A stretch of 6,763 nt of DNA, from the NCBI GenBank assembly GCA_964514145.1, contig CAZEPM010000106.1, positions 1 to 6,763 of the forward strand, read 5' to 3'. Numbering within the stretch: position 1 is the first letter of the stretch; each line of letters begins with the position of its first letter. The translations under genes and the position numbers were made by a program. Origin of the DNA: Phocaeicola_A sp964514145. GTDB taxonomy: Bacteria > Bacteroidota > Bacteroidia > Bacteroidales > Bacteroidaceae. The notes under the pieces were generated by a model. The model was not told where the DNA came from. It ran no database searches and was given only the letters and a program-made list of their open reading frames with translations. Below, piece after piece: positions 1 through 5,034 of the stretch.

Positions 1-54
1 CCAACGACCCCGAGATTACAAATCACGTGCTCTGGCCAACTGAGCTAAAGAGGC
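1..54 (-). tRNA. tRNA-Thr (anticodon TGT), 3' part cut off by the window edge
   Basis: Read on the minus strand from 54 downward, the cloverleaf is clear: acceptor 5' arm GCCTCTT (54-48), D-stem GCTC/GAGC (45-42 and 32-29) around a loop with GG, anticodon arm CGTGA - TTTGTAA - TCTCG (27-11), variable GGGTC (10-6) and T-stem 5' arm GTTGG (5-1). The anticodon is TGT at 20-18, which reads the threonine codon ACA. The T-loop, the second halves of the T and acceptor stems and the 3' end lie outside the window. The anticodon stem has one T-T mismatch in its middle pair. It has its own promoter at 93-122. In Bacteroides genomes as I recall them, this tRNA opens a cluster of tRNAs leading to tuf and ribosomal-protein genes; that part cannot be seen here. 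Confidence 0.95.
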
Positions 55-62
55 GTTTTTGT

Positions 63-91
63 AGCCGCTTCTTACTTCCCACGAAACGGCT
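63..91 (-). other. 9-bp hairpin between the tRNA-Thr promoter and the tRNA
   Basis: On the minus strand AGCCGTTTC (91-83) pairs with GAAGCGGCT (71-63) over nine positions with a single G-T wobble, leaving an 11-nt loop. It begins 1 nt past the -7 box, so the likely start of transcription (about 84-88) falls inside its first arm. It may be a leader structure, a DNA-level inverted repeat near +1, or chance. It is not followed by a T-run, so it is not an intrinsic terminator for hpf. Confidence 0.35.
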
Positions 92-92
92 G

Positions 93-122
93 CAAATTTA
101 GTTGATTATTTTGAAATACAAA
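93..122 (-). promoter_or_regulatory. Bacteroides-type promoter of the tRNA-Thr transcript
   Basis: Minus strand: -33 element TTTG (122-119), an 18-nt spacer, then TAAATTTG (100-93), an exact match to the TAnnTTTG -7 consensus. The spacer is one short of the usual 19-21. Predicted transcription start is near 84-88, about 30 nt upstream of the mature tRNA 5' end at 54. It would drive the tRNA and whatever follows beyond the left edge independently of hpf. Confidence 0.72.
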
Positions 123-139
123 AACTTTAAGCACATTTT

Positions 140-439
140 TTACTTGCCGCGCTGTTTTTCTTTAAACCGTTCCAACTGTTTAACCAGCGCATCCAAACTT
201 AAGTCAACTGCTTCTTCAAATGTGTCGCATACCTTTTCTGCATACAACTCCGCATTCGGAACATATACCTTCACTCCTGCTTCCTTGTTTTTTGCAGTTT
301 CCGGTTTGACAACCTTTAATACCACCTCTATCTTTCTTATTTCATCACAAAACTTTTCTAACTTCTGCGCTTTTTTCTGAATAAAAGCATTTAACTGCTC
401 TGAAGCATCAAAATGGATTGATTGAATTCTAATTTCCAT
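140..439 (-). CDS. hpf: Ribosome hibernation promoting factor, short form (HPF/YfiA family)
   Basis: This 99-residue protein has the size and pattern of short HPF/YfiA (RaiA) proteins, which bind the small ribosomal subunit in the decoding and mRNA channel and inactivate ribosomes in stationary phase or starvation. The expected beta-alpha-beta-beta-beta-alpha fold can be traced: strand 2-8 (EIRIQSI), helix 12-30, strands about 34-44, 54-60 and 63-69, and a long C-terminal helix about 72-95. The start IEIRIQ-like stretch and the basic tail (RFKEKQRGK) suit RNA binding. It lacks the C-terminal extension of long HPFs (about 180 residues) that dimerises ribosomes directly, so dimerisation, if it occurs, would need another route. 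It starts 14 nt after the xerC stop and is very probably in the rpsU-xerC-hpf transcript. Its start is fixed by an unusually strong Shine-Dalgarno. No terminator follows. Family assignment is firm; the exact hibernation mode is inferred. Confidence 0.93.
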   Translation of the reverse strand: MEIRIQSIHFDASEQLNAFIQKKAQKLEKFCDEIRKIEVVLKVVKPETAKNKEAGVKVYVPNAELYAEKVCDTFEEAVDLSLDALVKQLERFKEKQRGK

Positions 440-443
440 ACAA

Positions 444-452
444 ACCTCCTTT
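444..452 (-). promoter_or_regulatory. Strong Shine-Dalgarno of hpf
   Basis: Minus strand 452-444 reads AAAGGAGGT, complementary over nine bases to the usual bacterial 16S 3' tail (ACCUCCUUU), and lies 4 nt before the ATG (5 nt counted from GGAGG). None of the other five protein genes whose upstream is visible, apart from this one, shows anything comparable: rpsU, the dehydrogenase, pepP, the gamma-CA gene and patB all have A/T-rich leaders. Bacteroidota generally use few Shine-Dalgarno sequences, so this site stands out and decides the hpf start. Confidence 0.85.
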
Positions 453-453
453 T

Positions 454-1344
454 TTAGGATCTCGGATGAGATTGTTTATAAATTTGTTTTAATTCTTCAA
501 ATGTCGTGTGCGTATATATTTCTGTTGTACTCAGACTTTCGTGCCCCAATAGTTCTTTCACTACATTCAGCGAAGCTCCGTGATTAAGCATTGCTGTCGC
601 GAATGTATGTCGCAACACATGAGGACTCTTCTTCTGAAGTGTCACAACATTTGATAGTTTTCTTTTCACCACATTACGTACTAAAGAGGGATACATCCGT
701 TTGCCATTCTTTCTTACAAAAAAGGCCGTATTGTCCACCCTTTGTACCTGCTGGTCTCTTATGCTCATATAAGACTTGAAACCGTCAGCCAGCTCTTCCC
801 CAAAAGGAATTCTTCTTTCTTTATATCTCTTTCCTAGGACTTTTACGACAGAAGCACACAAATCGATATCGCCATCATTTAATCCGACCAATTCAGACAG
901 ACGCATTCCTGTCATATAAAAAGTCTCTATAATCAATCGATCTCTGACTGTTTCAAAACTAGCATCCGTATCGGTTTCCTCACCTTCTATCAACTCGTTC
1001 ATGGCTTGTTCTTTTACAAAAACAGGAAGGGGCTTTTTCTTTTTAGGACCAACAATCCTCAACAACGGATTATGATCCACATAGTCCCGCGCCATTAGAA
1101 AATGATAAAACGAACGCAACGCGCTCAACTTACGATTAACAGAAGTAGCATGATAAGAACCGCCCATCAGTTCCACAATCCACTGACGCACGATATCCAT
1201 ATCTATTGTTTTCCATGTAAGTTCTTTATCAAATGCCGTATAATAAGTTTCAAACTGCCTCAGATCCGACTCATAGCTTAGTATAGTCTTCAGCGAATAA
1301 TTCCGCTCGACCTGAAGATATTCCAAGAAATATTTTACTAGCAT
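454..1344 (-). CDS. xerC: Tyrosine site-specific recombinase XerC
   Basis: The 296-residue product is the normal length for XerC/XerD. Residues 1-90 form the SAM-like core-binding domain (motifs YSLKTILSYESDL and NRKLSALRSFYHFL). Residues about 105-290 form the catalytic domain with a full active site: R148 (TGMRLSEL), K172 (LGKRYKERRIP), H242 and R245 (HVLRHTFAT), H268 (LLGHESLSTTEIYTH) and the nucleophile Y277. Such enzymes resolve chromosome dimers at dif, acting as a XerC/XerD pair with FtsK at the septum. The housekeeping context (rpsU upstream, hpf 14 nt downstream) and XerC-like length favour chromosome maintenance over a mobile-element integrase. It is the middle gene of an apparent rpsU-xerC-hpf operon, 74 nt after rpsU. 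The start gives a typical N-terminus (MLVKYFLEYLQVERNYS) but has no Shine-Dalgarno. Choosing XerC rather than XerD rests on gene context and general similarity, so the subtype is less certain than the family. Confidence 0.92.
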   Translation of the reverse strand: MLVKYFLEYLQVERNYSLKTILSYESDLRQFETYYTAFDKELTWKTIDMDIVRQWIVELMGGSYHATSVNRKLSALRSFYHFLMARDYVDHNPLLRIVGPKKKKPLPVFVKEQAMNELIEGEETDTDASFETVRDRLIIETFYMTGMRLSELVGLNDGDIDLCASVVKVLGKRYKERRIPFGEELADGFKSYMSIRDQQVQRVDNTAFFVRKNGKRMYPSLVRNVVKRKLSNVVTLQKKSPHVLRHTFATAMLNHGASLNVVKELLGHESLSTTEIYTHTTFEELKQIYKQSHPRS

Positions 1345-1349
1345 AAGAA

Positions 1350-1375
1350 TCGTTGCATTATTAATTCAGCAACGA
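1350..1375. repeat. 7-bp perfect inverted repeat just upstream of xerC
   Basis: TCGTTGC (1350-1356) and GCAACGA (1369-1375) are perfect complements around a 12-nt A/T-rich centre. The repeat ends 5 nt before the xerC start codon. One arm overlaps the -7 element of a weak candidate promoter. In the rpsU-xerC-hpf RNA it would form a hairpin at the xerC initiation region; as DNA it could be an operator. The function is inferred from position only. Confidence 0.4.
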
Positions 1376-1404
1376 ATATATGGAATTTATTCAAACAATT
1401 CAAG
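1373..1404 (-). promoter_or_regulatory. Weak candidate promoter for xerC-hpf
   Basis: Minus strand CTTG (1404-1401), a 20-nt spacer and TATATTCG (1380-1373) match the Bacteroides TTTG/TAnnTTTG pattern with one mismatch in each element. It lies between rpsU and xerC and could give the two downstream genes expression independent of rpsU. In A/T-rich DNA such a match could easily be chance. Confidence 0.25.
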
Positions 1405-1418
1405 GAATCTACAAAAAA

Positions 1419-1610
1419 TTATTCCGCAGACTGCTGAAGTTTCTGAACGTAAATGGCACGTTCCATTTTCAGTCTTTTAATTACAGACGGCTTATCAAAT
1501 TGCTGTCTACGTCTCAGTTCTTTAACAACACCGGTTTTCTCAAATTTTCTTTTAAACTTCTTCAGCGCTTTCTCAATGTTTTCGCCTTCTTTTACAGGTA
1601 CTACAATCAT
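1419..1610 (-). CDS. rpsU: Small ribosomal subunit protein bS21
   Basis: This 63-residue, strongly basic protein matches bS21: the start MIVVPVKEGENIEKALKKFKRKFEKTG, then the VVKELRRRQQFDKPSVIKR core and a basic C-terminal helix. bS21 sits on the 30S platform near the 3' end of 16S rRNA. In Bacteroidota, work on Flavobacterium ribosomes implicates bS21, with bS6 and bS18, in sequestering the anti-Shine-Dalgarno sequence, which explains the rarity of SD-led genes in the phylum. The gene is first in the apparent rpsU-xerC-hpf operon and has a perfect consensus promoter at 1654-1684, giving a leader of roughly 35 nt. That leader (ending TTAAAAACAAAAC before ATG) has no Shine-Dalgarno, so an SD-based autoregulation of rpsU, as proposed in flavobacteria, is not visible here. 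No terminator separates it from xerC. Confidence 0.96.
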   Translation of the reverse strand: MIVVPVKEGENIEKALKKFKRKFEKTGVVKELRRRQQFDKPSVIKRLKMERAIYVQKLQQSAE

Positions 1611-1653
1611 GTTTTGTTTTTAATAGAGTTAATATTTATTATACAAAGTGGCG

Positions 1654-1684
1654 CAAAATTACACATACTTTACTTACTTACAAA
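1654..1684 (-). promoter_or_regulatory. Consensus Bacteroides promoter of rpsU-xerC-hpf
   Basis: Minus strand TTTG (1684-1681), exactly 19 nt, then TAATTTTG (1661-1654): both elements and the spacing match the Bacteroides primary-sigma consensus exactly. Predicted transcription start is near 1647, about 36 nt before the rpsU ATG. The spacer contains three successive GTAA-type units (TAAGTAAGTAAAG). This is the best promoter in the window, as expected for a ribosomal-protein gene. Confidence 0.85.
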
Positions 1685-1716
1685 ACTTTCCCCGATTTTT
1701 CTGCATATAGAAGCAG

Positions 1717-1765
1717 ATAAAAAATCTTCCATTTCCGCCAAATAATGAAATGGAAGATTTTTTAT
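1717..1765 (-). terminator. 19-bp hairpin terminator after the dehydrogenase gene, symmetric
   Basis: The arms 1717-1735 and 1747-1765 are perfectly complementary over 19 bp around an 11-nt loop. Because the outer bases are A on one arm and T on the other, each strand shows a GC-containing stem core (TCTTCCATTTC/GAAATGGAAGA) running into a run of six T's. It begins about 35 nt past the dehydrogenase stop codon on the minus strand and separates that gene from the rpsU promoter. By symmetry it should also terminate plus-strand transcription. Confidence 0.9.
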
Positions 1766-1799
1766 TTCACAAGTAAGTATATGCCTATACCATAAATTC

Positions 1800-2801
1800 T
1801 TATTGAATGTTAGGATTCAGTTTATTCCATTCTGTTATCGGAGGAAGAACACCCATTGCGATCACTTCATCACGCAAAGCGCACAAGTGCTCATAGCTCT
1901 TATCCAAAGCTTTTTGTTCTTCCGAAGTACCATTCAACTCAACACAATGACAGCCGTCTTTAGAAATCAACGTCTCCCATGCCATCATGATATGGTCGTA
2001 TTTTTCATTTGACACATAGGTGCCGGCCGGCCAACGGAACGATTTACCCCCCATGGCAGCAGCAATCATTTCAATCGACACGTAAGCAGGACTCTGGAAA
2101 GAGGAACGACCGCGAAGTGCAATGATATTTGCTCCGCCCTTAGTTACTTTTTGCTGAATTTCTACCCACTGTTCCGCAGTCAGAACATCCGTACCGATCA
2201 TATCAATCAACGGTTTACCATCAATCTTTGCAGTAGATGCGAATACGGCCATTTGCTCACCGTGACCACCATAGGTACGACAGTTCTCTACAACATCCAT
2301 CGATACATGGAAATGTTTGGCCAATTCACTGCGCAAACGGGTGCTGTCTAATCCAGCCAACGTAGTTACCTGAGACGGTTTCAAACCGGAATACAACAGG
2401 GTTATCAGACCTGTGATATCTGCCGGATTGAAAATCACCACGATATGGTTTACATCTGGACAATATTGTTTTACGTTCTTTCCAAACTCTTCTGCAATAG
2501 CCGCATTACCTTTCAGTAAATCTTCGCGGGTCATACCGGCTTTACGAGCGGCACCACCTGAATTCACAATATATTTAGCTCCCGTCAAAGCCTCTTTAAT
2601 ATCAGAAGTAAATGTAATATTCACACCCTCGAAACCGCAATGATATAATTCCTCTGCAACGCCCTCCAGTCCTGGAGCATAAGGGTCATATAAACAGATG
2701 TTGGAAGTAAGCCCCATCATAATAGCTGTTTGAGCCATATTAGAACCAATCATACCGGCTGCACCTACAATAGTAAGTTTTTCATTTGTTAAGAAGTTCA
2801 T
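1800..2801 (-). CDS. NAD-dependent malate/lactate dehydrogenase-family protein (probable malate dehydrogenase)
   Basis: The 333-residue product belongs to the LDH/MDH superfamily, which interconverts 2-hydroxy acids and 2-oxo acids with NAD. The Rossmann glycine motif GAAGMIG lies at 13-19, and D39 at the end of the second strand favours NAD over NADP. The substrate loop reads GGAARKAGMTRED (82-94): R86 sits where malate enzymes have Arg and lactate enzymes have Gln, and R92 is the mobile-loop arginine. N125 (FNPAD), the D152/R155 pair (LDSTRLR) and the catalytic H180 (GGHGEQM) are all present. This supports malate/oxaloacetate as substrate. It is divergent, however: it is about 20 residues longer than the canonical approx. 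313-residue MDH I recall from Bacteroides, has Ala for the usual Pro after RK, and lacks the usual GEHGD/GGHGD wording. It may be a paralog with a shifted substrate. It stands alone on the minus strand between a -7 box at 2841-2848 and a strong terminator. Family certain, substrate probable only. Confidence 0.85.
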   Translation of the reverse strand: MNFLTNEKLTIVGAAGMIGSNMAQTAIMMGLTSNICLYDPYAPGLEGVAEELYHCGFEGVNITFTSDIKEALTGAKYIVNSGGAARKAGMTREDLLKGNAAIAEEFGKNVKQYCPDVNHIVVIFNPADITGLITLLYSGLKPSQVTTLAGLDSTRLRSELAKHFHVSMDVVENCRTYGGHGEQMAVFASTAKIDGKPLIDMIGTDVLTAEQWVEIQQKVTKGGANIIALRGRSSFQSPAYVSIEMIAAAMGGKSFRWPAGTYVSNEKYDHIMMAWETLISKDGCHCVELNGTSEEQKALDKSYEHLCALRDEVIAMGVLPPITEWNKLNPNIQ

Positions 2802-2840
2802 AATCTATCGATTTAGTTACAATTTACTTAATTTGGTAGG

Positions 2841-2848
2841 CAAATTTA
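2841..2848 (-). promoter_or_regulatory. -7 box of the dehydrogenase gene
   Basis: Minus strand TAAATTTG exactly fits TAnnTTTG and lies 39 nt upstream of the ATG, predicting a leader of about 30-35 nt. No good TTTG is present 19-21 nt upstream (the candidates there are G/C-rich), so the promoter may be weak or activator-dependent, or the box may be fortuitous. Confidence 0.5.
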
Positions 2849-3000
2849 GCTATTTATTCGAATAGTCCGGATTCGGAAGATTTAATAATCTATAAAAACT
2901 CCGGCGAGAACCCACCACGACTGTTCCTATTTTTCAGCTTTTCTCATTTGCAATCAAATCCATCGGCTGTATGTTTTAAAACAAGAGTGTTTGCCACTAT

Positions 3001-3100
3001 CCGGACTAAGGGCAGACAGCAAACGAACGAGCCCTGCATACGACGCTGACAGAGCCTGCTCAGCAGCGTGAGTAAGGCCCGCCAGCACGAGCACAGAAAA
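3001..3100. other. GC-rich intergenic patch of unknown nature
   Basis: Counting directly, 60 of these 100 bases are G or C, against a clearly A/T-rich background at 2801-2900. It contains the inverted repeat ACGCTG (3043-3048) / CAGCGT (3064-3069), a small palindrome CTGCTCAGCAG (3056-3066) and the pair AGGGC/GCCCT (3009-3013, 3031-3035). On the minus strand one frame is open from a GTG at 3103 to a stop at 2954 (49 codons, containing LTHAAEQALSASYAG). It could be a remnant of transferred or coding DNA, a dispersed repeat, or a structured leader or RNA. Nothing identifies it. Confidence 0.4.
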
Positions 3101-3137
3101 CACGTAATGAGAATAAAGGCAAGACAAATGTTTTCGC

Positions 3138-3145
3138 TATCTTTG
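3138..3145 (+). promoter_or_regulatory. -7 box of the pepP operon
   Basis: TATCTTTG fits the TAnnTTTG consensus exactly and lies 29 nt before the pepP ATG, predicting a short leader of roughly 22 nt. The sequence 19-21 nt upstream (around ATAAAGG) does not provide a TTTG -33 element, so strength is uncertain. Confidence 0.5.
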
Positions 3146-3174
3146 CCCGATATAATATAATAAAGACAGCAACT

Positions 3175-4962
3175 ATGAAAAAAGCTATCACCGAACGAAT
3201 CGACAGTTTACGCCAATATTTGCGTAAACAGAACATAGATGCTTTCATCATTCCAAGCACTGACCCACATTCCGGAGAATATGTGCCAGGGCATTGGAAA
3301 ACGAGAGAATGGATTTCCGGCTTCACCGGCAGTGCCGGAACCGTGGTCGTAACGTCAGACAAAGCGGCTCTATGGACAGACTCACGCTATTTCCTACAAG
3401 CAGATGAACAATTAAAAGATACGGGCATTTCACTGATGAAAGACCGGTTACCTGATACGCCGTCTATTCCGGAATGGCTGGGCTCGTGCCTATCGGCAGG
3501 GGCAACGGTGGGCTTGGAAGGATGGGTTAACACGATATCCGAGACAGAAACACTACAACGTGCCCTGCAAGTCTATGGCTTGACTCTGCGTACCGATTGC
3601 ACGCCTTTTGACATTTTATGGAACGATCGTCCGGCTCTACCCACCAATCCCGTGTGGTTGCACCCCTTAAATTATGCGGGAATTAGTTGCCACGAAAAGT
3701 TGACGGCCATCCGCCAAGCCATCGTACAGCAAGGAGCCGAAGGCATCCTGTTGTCTGCGTTAGACGAGATAGCATGGGTGCTCAATTTGAGGGGTAATGA
3801 TGTGCATTGTAATCCGGTTTTTGTCAGTTACCTGCTTATCACCAGCCACGAGGCGGTTCTTTTCATTCATCCGGACAAGCTACCTGCTGATGTCCGCGAC
3901 TATTTAACGGCAGAAGGTGTTGGCATCGAAAACTATACGGAAATTCAAGAGCTATTAAACGACTATCCGTATGCAACGCTCAGTCTGGATCCGGCACGTA
4001 GCAACTTTGCCATTTTTCAATCTGTCAATCCGCAGACAAAAGTCATCTATGCCACATCACCCGTTTTGCAAATGAAAGCAATAAAGAATCCCACTGAAAT
4101 ACAAGGCTTTCATCAGGCTATGCTACGCGATGGAGTAGCTATGGTGAGATTCCTCAAATGGCTGGAAAAAGCCGTTCCTGTCGGTGGACAGACGGAAATG
4201 AGCATTGACAAGAAACTCTATGAACTACGTGCCGAACAGCCTTTATTCCGAGGTATCAGTTTTGACACAATTGCCGGATATCGGGAACACGGCGCAATCG
4301 TGCATTACGAAGCAACCCACAAAACGGATAAACCCTTGTCACCGGAAGGATTATTGTTGTTGGACAGCGGTGCACAATATACGGACGGGACAACCGATAT
4401 TACCCGAACCATTGCACTTGGCCGTGTCAGCGACGAAGAACGGCGCGACTACACGCTCGTGCTTAAGGGGCACATAGCCCTCTCGCGGGCTTGTTTTCCG
4501 CAAGGGACGTGCGGTACACAACTAGACGCATTAGCCCGATTAGCCATGTGGCGCGAAGGCATCAATTACCTACACGGAACAGGACACGGTGTGGGTTCGT
4601 ATTTAAATGTACACGAAGGACCTCACCAGATCAGAATGAATCATGTCCCCACCCCTTTGCAACCCGGTATGATCGTGACCGATGAGCCTGGCATTTATCA
4701 AGCCGAACGTTATGGCATCCGGATAGAAAACATGCTGCTGGTTATTCTTTATAAGACGACAGAATTCGGAGAGTTTTACTGTTTTGAGCCACTCACGCTC
4801 TGCCCTATCGACACGCGACCCATCGACTTGCATCTGCTAGACAAGGTGGAAATTGACTGGCTCAACGACTATCATCGCACAGTGTATGACAAATTATCTC
4901 CGCTGCTCGATGAAGAACACCGCATCTGGCTCAAACAAGCCACACGACCGCTCCCTCTCTAG
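3175..4962 (+). CDS. pepP: Xaa-Pro aminopeptidase (aminopeptidase P, long three-domain form)
   Basis: This M24B metallopeptidase removes an N-terminal residue that precedes proline. At 595 residues it has the three-domain plan of eukaryotic-type cytosolic APP1 rather than the approx. 440-residue E. coli PepP: creatinase-like N-terminal domain (about 6-135, with IIPSTDPHSGEYVP and TGSAGTVVVT), a second creatinase-like domain (about 165-300, with DEIAWVLNLRGNDV), the pita-bread catalytic domain (about 305-525) and a short C-terminal M24 extension (about 530-590). All five dinuclear-metal ligands are visible: D397 (LLDSGAQY), D408 (DGTTDITRT), H471 (HGTGHGVG), E504 (TDEPGIY) and E518 (RIENM). 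H377 (AIVHY) matches the proton-relay histidine. No signal peptide is seen, so it is probably cytoplasmic. The start gives a complete first domain; there is no Shine-Dalgarno. A gamma-CA gene follows after 72 nt on the same strand with no visible terminator between, suggesting one transcript. The symbol pepP is used by family convention. Confidence 0.95.
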   Translation: MKKAITERIDSLRQYLRKQNIDAFIIPSTDPHSGEYVPGHWKTREWISGFTGSAGTVVVTSDKAALWTDSRYFLQADEQLKDTGISLMKDRLPDTPSIPEWLGSCLSAGATVGLEGWVNTISETETLQRALQVYGLTLRTDCTPFDILWNDRPALPTNPVWLHPLNYAGISCHEKLTAIRQAIVQQGAEGILLSALDEIAWVLNLRGNDVHCNPVFVSYLLITSHEAVLFIHPDKLPADVRDYLTAEGVGIENYTEIQELLNDYPYATLSLDPARSNFAIFQSVNPQTKVIYATSPVLQMKAIKNPTEIQGFHQAMLRDGVAMVRFLKWLEKAVPVGGQTEMSIDKKLYELRAEQPLFRGISFDTIAGYREHGAIVHYEATHKTDKPLSPEGLLLLDSGAQYTDGTTDITRTIALGRVSDEERRDYTLVLKGHIALSRACFPQGTCGTQLDALARLAMWREGINYLHGTGHGVGSYLNVHEGPHQIRMNHVPTPLQPGMIVTDEPGIYQAERYGIRIENMLLVILYKTTEFGEFYCFEPLTLCPIDTRPIDLHLLDKVEIDWLNDYHRTVYDKLSPLLDEEHRIWLKQATRPLPL

Positions 4963-5034
4963 CACACCACCGGATAAAATAAGAACCTGACTAATTGCAT
5001 ACATCATAATTTATTTTCAAAAAATCACCCGATC

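Larger units (their letters stand above)
2802..3174. other. 373-bp divergent intergenic region between the dehydrogenase gene and pepP
   Basis: This gap separates two divergently transcribed genes. It contains a -7 box for each gene (2841-2848 minus; 3138-3145 plus), a short inverted repeat AATTTG-GTAGG-CAAATT (2830-2846) overlapping the dehydrogenase -7 box, and a GC-rich patch at about 3001-3100. I see no convincing protein gene, tRNA or known riboswitch. The middle, about 2880-3000, shows nothing recognisable. Confidence 0.6.

Noticed and set aside
63..91. Hairpin as an intrinsic terminator for hpf
   Set aside because: It lies downstream of the tRNA promoter -7 box and is followed on the minus strand by TACAAAAAC rather than a T-run.
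102..380. 92-codon plus-strand open frame over hpf
   Set aside because: It is antisense to hpf and its product is a low-complexity Ser/Phe/Thr-rich shadow.
454..1344. Tyrosine recombinase as a mark of an integrated mobile element
   Set aside because: It is flanked by rpsU and hpf in an apparent operon with normal XerC length and residues; no attachment-site duplication in the partial tRNA or cargo genes is seen.
1380..1745. 121-codon plus-strand open frame over rpsU
   Set aside because: It is antisense to a certain ribosomal-protein gene, runs through its promoter and into the terminator hairpin, and its F/L-rich product is typical of the reverse strand of a Lys/Glu-rich gene.
2830..2846. 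AATTTG-GTAGG-CAAATT inverted repeat near the dehydrogenase -7 box
   Set aside because: Only 6 bp and A/T-rich, with one arm made by the TAAATTTG box itself, so it is likely to arise by chance.
2954..3103. 49-codon GTG-start minus-strand frame in the GC-rich patch
   Set aside because: No ATG, no ribosome site, no promoter and no recognised similarity; kept only as part of the GC-rich patch finding.
3060..3362. 100-codon minus-strand open frame overlapping the pepP start
   Set aside because: About two thirds lies antisense inside the well-supported pepP coding region, it crosses the pepP promoter, and the product has no recognisable domain.
4963..5034. Possible promoter or terminator between pepP and the gamma-CA gene
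   Set aside because: No TAnnTTTG match with a placed TTTG and no stem followed by T's; the gap looks like plain A/T-rich operon spacing.
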